In this document: piece after piece, positions 45,304 through 55,412 of the stretch
How the letters are laid out: each line of letters begins with the position of its first letter
Numbering within the stretch: the stretch's first letter is position 1
From: Hyphomicrobiales bacterium
Lineage (GTDB): Bacteria > Pseudomonadota > Alphaproteobacteria > Rhizobiales > RI-29
Assembly: GCA_016125495.1 (NCBI GenBank)
Contig: WGLQ01000023.1
Span: forward strand, 1-64,000
Reading direction: 5' to 3'
Length of the DNA: 64,000 nt
The notes under the pieces: model-generated
Database searches by the model: none
Seen by the model: the letters and a program-made list of their open reading frames with translations, nothing else
Told to the model about the DNA's origin: nothing
Translations under genes and position numbers: made by a program

Positions 45304-46044
45304 TTACTTGTTGCGCGTCGGCATGACGACGAGTTGGGAAATGTTCACGTGAGGCGGCGCGGCAAGAGCATAGAGGATCGTCTCGGCGACATCCTCGGGG
45401 GCCAGCCGGCCCGGCGCCTTGGAATAAAACTCTGCTGCCACGGCCTCGTCCCCATGATGGCGCGCGGCAGCAAAACCGGTCTCGACGAGCCCGGGCAAAA
45501 TCTCCGTAACCCGAAGGTCCTCGGTCCGATAGTCCAGGCGCAGTTCCTCGGTGAAGGCGCGAACCGCGTACTTCGAGGGAACATATCCGCTGCCACCCGC
45601 GTAGGGCCGCAGACCGACGATCGATCCGATGGTGACGATATGCCCATTGCCGCTGGCCCGCAGGCCGTCGATGAAGGCGCGCACGAACCGGATCGTCCCA
45701 TTGACGTTCGTCTCGACAATGCCGGCGAGCGCCTCGGCGTCGCATTCATGGAAAGGCTGCCGGCCGCCGACGTCGTGGCCGGCCGCAGCGATGACCGTAT
45801 CGACCACCGGCCAACCGGCCGGAAGCCGCCGCGTGAGGCTCGCAACGCTTTCTGGATCGGCGACGTCGAGATCGAGCAGCGCGGCACGCCCCTGGCGATC
45901 CCGGCAAATGTCCTCGGCCTTGGCCAGCGAACGACCACAGACCGCGACCCGCGCCCCGGCATCGAGCAACAGGCGGGCCGTGGCCTTGCCGATCCCCGAG
46001 GTCGCACCGGAAATCACCACCGTGCGTTCTGCAAGCCGGCTCAT
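45304..46044 (-). CDS. SDR oxidoreductase, 3-hydroxy-acid dehydrogenase (YdfG)-like
   Basis: 246 residues: SGATSGIG loop, LDLDVADPES, the catalytic SIVGLRPYAGGSGYVPSKYA stretch and a C-terminal EDVAETILYALAAPPHVNISQLVVMP typical of the NADP+-dependent serine/3-hydroxy-acid dehydrogenase group. GGAGGAG lies five bases before the ATG. Confidence 0.87.
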   Translation of the reverse strand: MSRLAERTVVISGATSGIGKATARLLLDAGARVAVCGRSLAKAEDICRDRQGRAALLDLDVADPESVASLTRRLPAGWPVVDTVIAAAGHDVGGRQPFHECDAEALAGIVETNVNGTIRFVRAFIDGLRASGNGHIVTIGSIVGLRPYAGGSGYVPSKYAVRAFTEELRLDYRTEDLRVTEILPGLVETGFAAARHHGDEAVAAEFYSKAPGRLAPEDVAETILYALAAPPHVNISQLVVMPTRNK

Positions 46045-46155
46045 CACTCCTCCGTTCGATAAAGGGGCATTCCACGAAACCACCCGACGCCCCTTCGTCG
46101 TCGCCCATGGCCGGCCCGTCAAGTGCCGCGCCTTGCGAGGCGGTGCTCGCGAGCG

Positions 46156-46587
46156 CTACTGCAGACGACTGAGGAGCCGGTCGATCTGCCTGCCGATCGC
46201 TGCCGTCTGATCGCGCAGGCTTTCGAGACTCGCCTGGAATTGACGGGGGTCGGCGAGCGCGCCGTCGGGAAGCGGTCCATCTCCGTGCCCGCTGATCAGC
46301 CAGACCGGGCTCACACCGAGCAGACCGGCGAGCATGACGAGGCGATTGGCGCGGGGCTCGCTGCGGTCGCTCTCCCAGGCACTCATGGTCGCCGAGCGAA
46401 CGCCGAGGCGGCGCGCAACCTGGGCCTGCGAGAGGCCGCTCGCGAGGCGGGCGCGCTCGATGCGCCCACCGAGCGTATCCTCCCAGTCCGGCTGATCATG
46501 CTCGTCGGCTCGTCCGTCGAAATCGCCACCATGCGACAAGGCACGAAGGCGAGTCTCCGCCCCGAGGCGGTCCTGTTCGTTCGACAT
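46156..46587 (-). CDS. XRE-family helix-turn-helix regulator
   Basis: 143 residues. A helix-turn-helix_3 domain (RIERARLASGLSQAQVARRLGVRSATMSAWESDRSEPRANRL, split here by its loops) occupies about residues 40-100, followed by a C-terminal helix rich in Gln and Arg that could form a coiled coil. GAGGAG precedes the ATG chosen. Target genes are not evident. Confidence 0.85.
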   Translation of the reverse strand: MSNEQDRLGAETRLRALSHGGDFDGRADEHDQPDWEDTLGGRIERARLASGLSQAQVARRLGVRSATMSAWESDRSEPRANRLVMLAGLLGVSPVWLISGHGDGPLPDGALADPRQFQASLESLRDQTAAIGRQIDRLLSRLQ

Positions 46588-46844
46588 TTTCAACTCCTCG
46601 CTGTTTCGCCGTGGTGCGAATGGCGTCACGCCGCAAAGACGTGATCTCCCCTCATCCAACGGACGCTCGAAAGCGCCTGGTTCGCGGGGGTCCCCGGCTC
46701 ACTACGCAAGTAACGAAACCTGCCCCCAATTCGGCAGGGGGCGGGGCGGGCGAACAATGGCACGCCACGCTCGGCGCGCTGCTCACCGCTTTCGGGCTTC
46801 GCTCTGCATCGACGCCCCACGTTCTAAACGATCGGGTCGGGAAT

Positions 46845-47441
46845 TCAACCGACCTCGACCAGAACGGGCTTGATCAGCCCATCCGGCCCGTTCGTTCGCG
46901 CAATGTCCATCGGGCAGGCCGAGAACACCACGACGAGATCGCGCTCGGCGCGCAAAGTGACGCTGTCACCGACCCGCACCCCCGGCGGCTCGATCGAAAT
47001 GCGGCCGCCGGCGCCGACCACGACGTTCTGGAAGATGTTGAACGGAGCGGGCAATTCGGGCGGGACGCGACCGATCGCGGCGAGCGCCTCGAGCAGGTTG
47101 GCGGCGCAGCTGCGGTGCGGCCCGACGTGGCCGAGCAGTTCGTAGCGGCGATCGTCGCAGGCCGACATCAGGTAGTCGTGGGTGCCCGGCGAGGTGTCCT
47201 CGACAATGGTGAGGAACGGGTGGCGACGATTCGAGTAGAGCGTATCACCACACTCGATCCAGAGCTTTTCGATGCACGAGCGTGTGTGCTCGCCCGAAAG
47301 GAACTCGCCCGCGTCCCGGGCATCGAATGCCCAGCAATCGACGACCTGGGAGCCCTCGATGTCGACGACGCGAACGCTCTCGCCGGTCGCCACTTCGAAT
47401 GCCCGCCCCTCGCCCGCCGGAATGATCGTCTTTCTGCCCAC
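46845..47441 (-). CDS. DUF1989 / urea-carboxylase-associated family protein
   Basis: 198 residues starting at a GTG behind GGGAGAAGG. It has the family strings IPAGEGRAFEVATGESVRVVDIEG, CDDRRYELLGH, FNIFQNV and VRVGDSVTLRAERDLVVVFSACP. Members usually accompany urea carboxylase or allophanate hydrolase and may be aminomethyl/guanidine-metabolism hydrolases. No such gene is adjacent here. Confidence 0.8.
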   Translation of the reverse strand: MGRKTIIPAGEGRAFEVATGESVRVVDIEGSQVVDCWAFDARDAGEFLSGEHTRSCIEKLWIECGDTLYSNRRHPFLTIVEDTSPGTHDYLMSACDDRRYELLGHVGPHRSCAANLLEALAAIGRVPPELPAPFNIFQNVVVGAGGRISIEPPGVRVGDSVTLRAERDLVVVFSACPMDIARTNGPDGLIKPVLVEVG

Positions 47442-47680
47442 GGTCCTTCTCCCACAGTGTTCCGGCGCCCCGAGCGCCGCCGAACGCCATTTGCGCCCAA
47501 AGCAGGCCACTTGCACAGCCCTCGGCGAAGGGGCAAGACGGGCGGGTCGAGACGTCCCGCGAACCGGCCCGACGGTCGGATGGCGCAGTGGCGGCTCGAC
47601 TTCGCGCGGTGCGGCGCAATGCGCGCCAGCGGATTGGACGGGGCTGGACGCGGCCCATCGCTCGCACCGCGCGCCCGGCA

Positions 47681-48337
47681 ATGATGGAGGCACGTGTGGT
47701 CGGCAATTCGCAGCTCATCGAGCATTACCGGCAGGCTCATGCTTCGCGGGTGTATGGGACGTCCTCTGTCAAGTATCTGCGCTATCTGCGGCCGGAGATC
47801 GGCATCCTGCGGCCCCGTTCGGTGCTGGACTACGGATGCGGTCAGAGCCGGTTCGTCGACATGCTCGAAATCGGCTACCCGCTCGAGGTGTTGCGCTACG
47901 ATCCAGCCATACCGCAATACGCCACTCCACCGGCCCAACCGGCGGACCTCTTGATCAACATCGATGTCCTCGAGCACATCGAGGAACACGATCTCGACGC
48001 GGTGCTCGCGCACATGCGCAGCCTCTGCCGCCATGCGATCATCATCGTCGACACCAAGGCCTCGAATCACATGCTCGCGGACGGGCGCAACGCGCACGTC
48101 TCGCTGCACCCGCACGCCTGGTGGCAGGCGCGGATCGAAAAGCACTTCGGTCCGGTGCGCCGCATCGCGACGCCCCGCTCGTCACGCGCGGGTTTCGCCA
48201 CATGGCAACTCGCCCCCCGCCAGCGCCTCGCGCGTCTCGTTGCACGGGCGCGCGAAACCGGCGCCTATTGTGCGCGGCGCGCCGTCGGGCGGCACAAAAC
48301 GGCTTGGAAAGACAGCACGACGCACAACGTCGATTGA
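47681..48337 (+). CDS. SAM-dependent methyltransferase-like protein
   Basis: 218 residues with a SAM-binding motif I (VLDYGCGQSRFVDML) and DVLEHIEEHDLD (motif II region) of class I methyltransferases. Substrate-recognition parts are unfamiliar. Start ATGs are tandem at 47681 and 47684. Confidence 0.75.
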   Translation: MMEARVVGNSQLIEHYRQAHASRVYGTSSVKYLRYLRPEIGILRPRSVLDYGCGQSRFVDMLEIGYPLEVLRYDPAIPQYATPPAQPADLLINIDVLEHIEEHDLDAVLAHMRSLCRHAIIIVDTKASNHMLADGRNAHVSLHPHAWWQARIEKHFGPVRRIATPRSSRAGFATWQLAPRQRLARLVARARETGAYCARRAVGRHKTAWKDSTTHNVD

Positions 48338-48528
48338 GCATTCCGGAGAGCGGGCGTGACACAGAGGATGGCGGCGCGAACGCCAACCGCGGGCGCAGTG
48401 GCCGCAAGGGCGGGGTCGGTGAGTCGCCTGATCGGCAAGCGTATCGGCGCAAACGGCAAGCCGCGGGCCGGTCGGCGAACGTGGTCAGACATCGCGATCG
48501 GACGGCGCCACCCCGCGAGCCGCACGGC

Positions 48529-49890
48529 GTGACGACGACCCAACGCGGGCATGGCGGCGGTGCCCATCCGGCGCCGCTCTCGAGCGTCGTCATCGCGGTG
48601 CTCTGGGCGACGCAGACGTTCGCCATTTTCTACGACTCCGCCGTCCTGCAGATGCTTTCCGCTTGGCTCTTTTCGGCCTATCTCGTTGCTGGCCTCGTCC
48701 GGGGTAGCCGAGAGACCCGCTTCGTCTGGCTGATCGCGGCGATCGTCGGGAGCCTGACGCTGACGCGCCTCACTGGCGAGCGCATCTACGAGGCGGTCGT
48801 CTTTGCGATGCTCTTCACCGCCTGGTTGCCGGTTCTCCAGGCGGCACGCATCGTCGCGCGAACGGCGTCCGGGGTCATCGAGAGCCGGCGACGCATCGCC
48901 GAACTGCCGGACGGACGACGTGAACCGGGCTTCCTTTTCGGCGCCTTCGGCTTCGGCGGCTTTCTCAACACCGGCACCTATGCGTTGCTCTCGACGCTGA
49001 CCCCGAGCGATGCGACGCCGACGACCCGCAGACGCTATGCGGAGGCCTGCCTCAGGGGGGTCAATCTCACGATCCCGTGGTCTCCCTTCTTTCTGGCCAT
49101 GGCCTTCGTGCAGAGCTACCTGCCGGCCGTGCCTCTCTGGCAGGTGATCCTCACCGGGTTGCCGATTTCAATCACCGGCCTCGCCATCTCGCTCTGGCTC
49201 CATGGCGCCGTCGGTGAGCGCGGCGCGCGGGGGACGCTGCTCGGACGTGGCGGTTTGCTGGCGGCCTGCCTCCACTGCCTCGCGCCACTCGTGCCGATCC
49301 TCGTGGTTTGCGGCGGTGGTGTGGTCCTGGTTGCCGCGGCGACGGGCCTCGGCACGCTCGCAACGGTCATCGTCACGCTGCCCGTGGTGATCGCAGCGCA
49401 ACTTGCCGTCACCGGGACCGACCCGCGGCCGCTCGCGGGAGAACTCACCCGCAAACTGCCCGATCTCCAGGGCGAAATCACCCTCATCAGCGCCGGCATG
49501 ATCCTCGGCGTCCTGCTGCGCGACGAGCCGAATCTTTCCGCCTACGTCGCACCGTTGCTGGGCGGCAGCGTGCCGCTTTGGCTGACGCCGGGCCTCGTGA
49601 CGCTCGCCATGATCCTGCTCGGCATCGCCAACATCCACCCGATCATCACCGGCGCGGCGATCCTCGGGGCCATCGTGCCGGCAGCCTCGCACGCCTCGGA
49701 GATCGCCCTCTTCCATGCGGTGCTGCTTGGCTGGAGCATGTCGACGATCGTCTCACTCTCGGCGCTCTCGCTGATCATCGCGGCGAGCATGTTCCAGGTG
49801 CGCGCACTCTCGCTGGTCCTGGCCGGAAACCTGCGCTTCATACTGCTCTTCGTGCCGGTCGTGTCTTTCTACCTCGGCTGGATGGCGTGA
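48529..49890 (+). CDS. Polytopic membrane protein, unknown
   Basis: About 453 residues with some ten hydrophobic segments and conserved-looking loops (FGFGGFLNTGTYALLSTLTPSDAT; LGIANIHPIITGAAILGAIVP). The overall pattern recalls ion-transporter-superfamily permeases but no family is certain. The GTG start is tentative; the frame is open for hundreds of codons upstream and overlaps the methyltransferase gene, which it would not be expected to encode. Confidence 0.6.
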   Translation: MTTTQRGHGGGAHPAPLSSVVIAVLWATQTFAIFYDSAVLQMLSAWLFSAYLVAGLVRGSRETRFVWLIAAIVGSLTLTRLTGERIYEAVVFAMLFTAWLPVLQAARIVARTASGVIESRRRIAELPDGRREPGFLFGAFGFGGFLNTGTYALLSTLTPSDATPTTRRRYAEACLRGVNLTIPWSPFFLAMAFVQSYLPAVPLWQVILTGLPISITGLAISLWLHGAVGERGARGTLLGRGGLLAACLHCLAPLVPILVVCGGGVVLVAAATGLGTLATVIVTLPVVIAAQLAVTGTDPRPLAGELTRKLPDLQGEITLISAGMILGVLLRDEPNLSAYVAPLLGGSVPLWLTPGLVTLAMILLGIANIHPIITGAAILGAIVPAASHASEIALFHAVLLGWSMSTIVSLSALSLIIAASMFQVRALSLVLAGNLRFILLFVPVVSFYLGWMA

Positions 49891-49978
49891 CGGTGGGGAG
49901 GCAGTTCCCGGGCGACCGGCCGAGCAGCGCGGATTGCTGCCCCGCTCGGGTCGCCGCCCGGGTGATCCGCCATCACCC

Positions 49979-51112
49979 TCAGCTACCGCGCCCGGCGCGC
50001 TTGGGACGCGGACCGTCCTCGATCGGCGCATCGTCGGGAAGGTGGGCGGCCGGATCGTCGGCCTCGGCCTCGCCCTGCGTGATCGCCTTGACGATGAGCC
50101 CCGCGCTCTGGCGCACGTCACGTTCGATCGCCGCCGCGATGGCCGGGTTTTCCTTGAGGAAGGCTTTGGCGTTCTCACGCCCCTGGCCGATCTTCTGACC
50201 CTCGTAGGCGAGCCAGGCGCCCGACTTCTCGACGACGCCGGCCTTGACGCCGAGATCGATCAACTCGCCGGTGCGCGAGATCCCTTCGCCGTACATGACG
50301 TCGAACTCGACCTGGCGGAACGGCGGGGCGACCTTGTTCTTGACCACCTTGACGCGTGTCTGGTTGCCGACGGCCTCCTCGCGATCCTTGATCGAGCCGA
50401 TGCGCCGGATGTCGAGGCGGACCGAGGCATAGAATTTCAGGGCGTTGCCGCCGGTCGTCGTCTCGGGGCTGCCGAACATGACGCCGATCTTCATGCGGAT
50501 CTGGTTGATGAAGATGACCATCGTGCGCGACTTGGAGATCGAGCCGGTGAGCTTGCGCAGGGCCTGGCTCATCAGGCGCGCCTGCAGGCCGGGCAGACTG
50601 TCGCCCATCTCGCCTTCGAGTTCGGCCTTCGGGGTGAGCGCCGCCACCGAATCCACAACCAGCACATCGATCGCCCCGGAGCGGACCAGGGTGTCGGTGA
50701 TCTCGAGCGCCTGCTCACCGGTATCGGGCTGGGAGACCAGAAGCTCGTCGACGTTGACGCCCAGCTTGCGCGCATAGACCGGATCGAGCGCGTGCTCGGC
50801 ATCGACGAAGGCACAAATCCCGCCGGTCTTTTGAGCTTCCGCGATACAGTGCAGCGCCAGGGTCGTCTTGCCCGACGATTCCGGACCGTAAATCTCGATG
50901 ATGCGACCGCGCGGCAGCCCGCCGATGCCAAGCGCGATATCGAGACCGAGGGACCCGGTCGGAATCGCCTCGACATCGATCGAGTGGTTGGCGCCGAGCT
51001 TCATGATCGAGCCCTTGCCGAAGTGCTTCTCGATCTGTGAGAGCGCTGCTTCCAGCGCCTTCTGCTTGTCCATCTGCTCCCCCTCGACCACTCGAAGCTG
51101 TGGCTTGCTCAT
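49979..51112 (-). CDS. recA: Recombinase RecA
   Basis: 377 residues. Walker [10 protein letters not shown], Walker [11 protein letters not shown], loop L1 [16 protein letters not shown], loop L2 [24 protein letters not shown], and the acidic tail are all present. It catalyses strand exchange and activates LexA self-cleavage. AAGGGAT lies before the ATG. An SOS-box-like sequence is 50 bases upstream. Confidence 0.97.
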   Translation of the reverse strand: MSKPQLRVVEGEQMDKQKALEAALSQIEKHFGKGSIMKLGANHSIDVEAIPTGSLGLDIALGIGGLPRGRIIEIYGPESSGKTTLALHCIAEAQKTGGICAFVDAEHALDPVYARKLGVNVDELLVSQPDTGEQALEITDTLVRSGAIDVLVVDSVAALTPKAELEGEMGDSLPGLQARLMSQALRKLTGSISKSRTMVIFINQIRMKIGVMFGSPETTTGGNALKFYASVRLDIRRIGSIKDREEAVGNQTRVKVVKNKVAPPFRQVEFDVMYGEGISRTGELIDLGVKAGVVEKSGAWLAYEGQKIGQGRENAKAFLKENPAIAAAIERDVRQSAGLIVKAITQGEAEADDPAAHLPDDAPIEDGPRPKRAGRGS

Positions 51113-51162
51113 CTGTCGATCCCTTATCCCACGCCCTGCCTACCGCAGCAAACGGGGTTAAT

Positions 51163-51177
51163 GTACACTTTTTGTTC
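51163..51177 (-). promoter_or_regulatory. SOS (LexA) box upstream of recA
   Basis: Read towards recA, the sequence is GAACAAAAAGTGTAC: GAAC, seven bases, GTAC. This is the alphaproteobacterial direct-repeat LexA box (GAAC-N7-GAAC) with one mismatch, at the expected distance from recA. Confidence 0.7.
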
Positions 51178-51474
51178 GCACTTGGCAAATCTCCCCTATG
51201 CAACGGATATTAAAGCGTTTTCCAGTTCGTGTTCGGGAAGCGTTCACACGATGGGACGGCACTGAAGGGGGGCGCTTTGCTTCGGCGATTCGCCGTCGGC
51301 GGCAGGGACGTGCCAGGTCGAGTTGCAGATTCCGCATGCCTGCTCTGCCGCGCGCCATCACGCTGCCATATTGCACCGCAGCGAAAGAACGCGCATCTGC
51401 TGCGGCGCGCGGCTGCGCCGGTCATGCGACCGGACGGAATCGAAGGCGCCGCGCGGGTCCGTCTCCGGTGTAAA

Positions 51475-51663
51475 ATGTCCAGGCAGGTCTATACGATGGC
51501 CACCCTCTCGGGTGCCGCCGTCATCCTTTCGCTCGTGGCCATGCTGTCGCTGGCCAAGCCGGTGCGCATCGTGGCTCCGCAGGATCTCTCCCCGCCAGCC
51601 GCTCCGCTGGCGCCAGCTCTCGCGCCGAAGACGCCGCAGGGATTTGCGTCGGTCGTCCAATAA
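51475..51663 (+). CDS. Possible small membrane protein (62 aa)
   Basis: 62 residues with one transmembrane segment (GAAVILSLVAMLSLA) and a Pro/Ala-rich tail (PPAAPLAPALAPKTPQ). It has no good ribosome-binding site and lies between recA and cckA on the opposite strand. It may be real or a chance frame. Confidence 0.3.
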   Translation: MSRQVYTMATLSGAAVILSLVAMLSLAKPVRIVAPQDLSPPAAPLAPALAPKTPQGFASVVQ

Positions 51664-51739
51664 CGCCCCGGCGCGATCGAGCGGGCCACCGCCAAGAGGC
51701 CGGACGTGATCGTGATCTTCCCGATCGCGACGTCCGCGC

Positions 51740-54568
51740 TCACTTCTCGAGCACCTCCTTGACGGTCGTCACCAGATCCTTGAGCTGGAACGGTTTCGGC
51801 AGGAAGCTGAACTCGTCGCGCTCGTCGAGGCTCTTCAAGGCATCCTCGGCATAGCCGGAGATGAAAATGAACTTGAGGTCCGGGTTGGTGCTGCGCAGGC
51901 GTTTCAGCAGTGTCGGGCCGTCCATCTCCGGCATCATGATGTCGCTGACGACGAGATCGACCATCCCCTCGGCATCGTCCATGCGCTGAAGGGCCTCGGC
52001 GCCGGTCCCTGCCTCGATGACCTTGTAGCCCTGGCGTGTGAGGGCGCGGGCCGCGAAACGGCGCACCGCCTCCTCGTCCTCGACAAGCAGCACCGTGCCA
52101 GTGCCGGTCAGATCGCGCGGACGGCCACGCTGGCCGGAACGTGCCGGTGCCTCGTCGATCTGCTCGGCACCGAGATGCCGGGGCAGGTAGATGCGGAACG
52201 TCGTGCCCTCTCCGGGCTTGGTGTCGCAGAAGATATAGCCGCCGGTCTGTTTGATGATGCCGTAGACCGTGGCAAGGCCGAGCCCGGTGCCCTTGCCGAT
52301 TTCCTTGGTGGAGAAGAACGGCTCGAAAATCTTTTCCTTGATCTCGGCCGACATGCCGCAACCCGTGTCACTCACCTCGCAGGCGACGTACTCGCCGGGA
52401 ACGAAACTGTCGTCGGTCACCTGGCGGGAGGCTTCCTGGGAAAGGTTGTAGGTGCGGATCGTCAGGCAGCCGCCGTCGGGCATCGCGTCACGCGCATTGA
52501 CCGCGAGATTCATGATGACCTGCTCGAATTGCGTCTGGTCGGCCTTGACGTACCAGAGGTCGCGGCCATGGCTGACGCGCAGCTCGATCTTTTCCTCCAG
52601 GATGCGGCTCAGCCACATCGACCAGTCGGAGATGATGTCGGTCAGCGAGAGGACGCGCGGGCGCAGCGTCTGTTGGCGCGAGAAGGCGAGCAACTGGCGC
52701 ACGATGCCGGCGGCGCGGCTCGCGTTCTGCTTGATCGCCATGATGTCCTTGTGGGCGGGATCGGACGGCGGGTGGCTCGAGAGAAGGAAATCGCTGGAGA
52801 GGATGATGGTGGTCAGCACGTTGTTGAAATCGTGCGCCATGCCGCCGGCGAGTTGGCCGACGGCCTGCATCTTCTGGCTCTGGGCGAAACGCACCTCGAG
52901 CTCGCGCTGCTTGGAGAGATCGATGGCATAGACGATCGCCATCTCGCCCTTGTGGGCCGCGGGATCGCTCAGCGGGCTGACATAGAGACGGCCGACCTGA
53001 CGTGTCTCCTCACCGAACGCGATCTCGACGGGGCCGGATGCACCCTCGCCCGAGATCGCCCGCGCGAGCGCCTGGCGCACCTGCTCTCGGCAGTCGGTCT
53101 CGAGCCGATCGAGCAGACTCGAGGGCGAACGCGTCCCATCCGATCCACCGAACATCCGCTCGAAGGCGGCGTTGCCGCGCGCCACCACGCCGTCCGCTCC
53201 GACCTTGGCGATCGCGATCGGTGCGGTCTCCAGGATGTGGTCGTAGGCCGTGCGATCGAGGGCGAGCGGAGCGCCGGCCGGCTCGGTGACCGCGGCGGGC
53301 TCACTGGCGATGCGCCGGCGCGTTTCCGGCGAAGGCATGACGAGAAGGAGACCGGAGGTTGCGGTGGAGCCCGGCAGGAGAAGCGCCTTGATCTTGGCGG
53401 AGGCGGGTTGCTGAGCGGCACCCCGCGTCCCGCTCCGAGCCACATCGCCGCCTGGAACGAGCGGCGCCGAGGCGGTGTTTCCGCCGGCGACGAGCAGCTC
53501 GACGACCGTGCCGCCGGCGATGATCTCGCCGACCGGAATGCCGGCCGTGATACCGGCGCGGATCCGCTCCAGCCGATCCTTGTTGGAGGCGACCAGAAGC
53601 GCGTCGAGCCGGCCGAGCGCCTCGCGCGCCTGTTCCCCGCGCCGCCGGCCCTGGCTACCTGCCTTGCCGCTGGAAGCTTGAGCGAGCCGCGTCAGCTCGC
53701 CGGTGATGATGTCGACCGAGAAAGCCGGCCCCGGCCAGGTCTGGGCAACCTGCTCCGCCTCGCCACCCCCCGCGTGCGCGAGTGCTTCGATGTCGGCGTG
53801 AACCTGCTCGGTCACGTCCTGGATGCGCCACTCGGTGAAGCCCTTGCCGGCACCGCGCCCGCCGGCGACGGGGTGGGTTGCCGAAAGCCGGAGCCACACG
53901 GTGCCGGGCTGGCCGGCGCCGACGACACGACCGTTCACGTCCGGAGCGAAGCACTCGACCTCGTCCTCGACGTTGACACCCTGGGCGGCGGCCCGGAACA
54001 ACTCCATCACCGCCTCGGGATCGATGGCGCGGCCGGTGATCGCGATCTCGAGGTCGCGCTCACTGGTGAACGCCACCCCGGGAAAGAGACGGGCCAGCGC
54101 GGCGTTCGAGAACCGCGAAAAGCCCTCCTGGTCGAGCAACAGGATGCCGGACGGATTGGCATCGAAGTGGGCGGCGACCTCGCGCTCCTCGTCACTGGAG
54201 AAACGTGCCAGACCGACCGCGAAACTGAATATCGCGAAGACGCCGAATACGGCGAGCAACCCGAGCAGGGCGAGGACCACAGGCTCGCCGGTGTCGCGAA
54301 CGAGCACGGAAAGCGCCGCGAGCGCGGTGGCAACGCCGACCGCGATCAGGATTAGAATGCCTGCCCACCCCTCACGCGAGCCGGCAGGATTCTGTGCCGC
54401 CACGACCGAACCACCTGCTTCGACTGAGAAAACCTGGCGGGAGGATAGCTGATTCGAACCGCTAACGGCGGCCCGGGGGTGGTTCTGGATACGCTCGACG
54501 AAAGACACCACGCAACGTCCCTGGAAATCATGATGGTCGGCACATTGACGCCGGTCGACCTTGGGCAC
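51740..54568 (-). CDS. cckA: Hybrid histidine kinase CckA
   Basis: Up to 942 residues: two transmembrane segments (about 69-115), PAS-like domains, an HisKA domain with the phospho-accepting histidine in [11 protein letters not shown], an HATPase with [14 protein letters not shown] and [12 protein letters not shown], and a C-terminal receiver with [11 protein letters not shown]. In alphaproteobacteria CckA feeds ChpT and CtrA and controls the cell cycle and motility. A GTG 20 codons downstream (54508) is an alternative start. Confidence 0.92.
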   Translation of the reverse strand: MPKVDRRQCADHHDFQGRCVVSFVERIQNHPRAAVSGSNQLSSRQVFSVEAGGSVVAAQNPAGSREGWAGILILIAVGVATALAALSVLVRDTGEPVVLALLGLLAVFGVFAIFSFAVGLARFSSDEEREVAAHFDANPSGILLLDQEGFSRFSNAALARLFPGVAFTSERDLEIAITGRAIDPEAVMELFRAAAQGVNVEDEVECFAPDVNGRVVGAGQPGTVWLRLSATHPVAGGRGAGKGFTEWRIQDVTEQVHADIEALAHAGGGEAEQVAQTWPGPAFSVDIITGELTRLAQASSGKAGSQGRRRGEQAREALGRLDALLVASNKDRLERIRAGITAGIPVGEIIAGGTVVELLVAGGNTASAPLVPGGDVARSGTRGAAQQPASAKIKALLLPGSTATSGLLLVMPSPETRRRIASEPAAVTEPAGAPLALDRTAYDHILETAPIAIAKVGADGVVARGNAAFERMFGGSDGTRSPSSLLDRLETDCREQVRQALARAISGEGASGPVEIAFGEETRQVGRLYVSPLSDPAAHKGEMAIVYAIDLSKQRELEVRFAQSQKMQAVGQLAGGMAHDFNNVLTTIILSSDFLLSSHPPSDPAHKDIMAIKQNASRAAGIVRQLLAFSRQQTLRPRVLSLTDIISDWSMWLSRILEEKIELRVSHGRDLWYVKADQTQFEQVIMNLAVNARDAMPDGGCLTIRTYNLSQEASRQVTDDSFVPGEYVACEVSDTGCGMSAEIKEKIFEPFFSTKEIGKGTGLGLATVYGIIKQTGGYIFCDTKPGEGTTFRIYLPRHLGAEQIDEAPARSGQRGRPRDLTGTGTVLLVEDEEAVRRFAARALTRQGYKVIEAGTGAEALQRMDDAEGMVDLVVSDIMMPEMDGPTLLKRLRSTNPDLKFIFISGYAEDALKSLDERDEFSFLPKPFQLKDLVTTVKEVLEK

Positions 54569-54963
54569 GGGTCGCCGGGACGCACTGCGCGCCTGGCTTT
54601 GGCGCTGCGACGTCCCGTTCGCGATACGCCGATCTACGCGCCATTAGGGTTAAACTTGCGTGAAAGACGGTATATATGGGCCGGTACGGGACGCGATTCG
54701 TCGAGCCGCCCGCGGTCTCGACAGTCGGTCAGAAGGCCGATCGCAGCGCACGCGCGTGCGCGCGGTCGGTGGGTCCGCAGGTGCGGGAGCCGATGCGGCG
54801 CCCGAGGGGGGCTGCCATCGGGAACCGCGTTTCCACATCGTCACACCCGCGATCGCGTTCGGGTCGGGACGATATCCAAGGTGTGATAGTCTGCTTTGAT
54901 GTCGCCGCATTGCATTGCCAGTGACCGCGGCGCCGACACGCGGCGCAACCGGAGAACGCTCCC
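54569..54963. other. Intergenic region, no gene seen
   Basis: About 395 bases between the divergent cckA and fliO-like genes. Only shadow frames are present; it must hold the promoters of both genes. I saw no full CtrA-type TTAA-N7-TTAA box. Confidence 0.45.
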
Positions 54964-55329
54964 ATGCTCGAGACCATCCTCGTCTTCGTCGTCATCATCG
55001 CTCTGGGACTGGTCGCGGCTTGGTTCCTGCGAGGCTACCTGACGGGCAACACGGCCTCGCCCTCGATGTTCGGTGGAGGCCGCGAGAGGCGGCTCGGCGT
55101 CGTGGAGACCGCCAACGTGGACGGGCGCCGCAAGCTCGTGCTGCTTCATCGTGACGGGGTCGAGCACCTGATCATGACGGGCGGACCGATCGACGTGATC
55201 ATCGAGACCGGCATCGGCGGCCGTCGTGGCGCCTATGAACGCCAGCACGGTCCGAATGGCGAGATCGGCGAGCCGCAAGGCTTCGGTCGGGCACGCGTTG
55301 CGGCGAGTTCGCGCCCGATCGAACCTTGA
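54964..55329 (+). CDS. FliO-like flagellar biosynthesis protein
   Basis: 121 residues: an N-terminal transmembrane helix (TILVFVVIIALGLVAAWFL), then RRLGVVETANVDGRRKLVLLHRDGVEHLIMTGGP, the FliO signature of a strand-rich cytoplasmic domain. GGAGA precedes the ATG. No other flagellar gene is near, so it may be an isolated FliO or a related membrane protein. Confidence 0.65.
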   Translation: MLETILVFVVIIALGLVAAWFLRGYLTGNTASPSMFGGGRERRLGVVETANVDGRRKLVLLHRDGVEHLIMTGGPIDVIIETGIGGRRGAYERQHGPNGEIGEPQGFGRARVAASSRPIEP

Positions 55330-55412
55330 GATCGCCCGGTTCGGTCCACTCCAACCTCACACGCCGCGCCCCGCGGTCGGGCCGGCGGTATCGGTGCGCT
55401 CGAGGTGACCGG

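Noticed and set aside
47272-48528. Long N-terminal extension of the polytopic membrane protein frame
   Set aside because: It runs over the methyltransferase gene and the DUF1989 gene, is Arg-rich and low-complexity, and has no membrane or domain features.
49960-49978. Hairpin GGGTGAT/ATCACCC after recA as terminator
   Set aside because: Stem of seven pairs only and no T-run on either strand.
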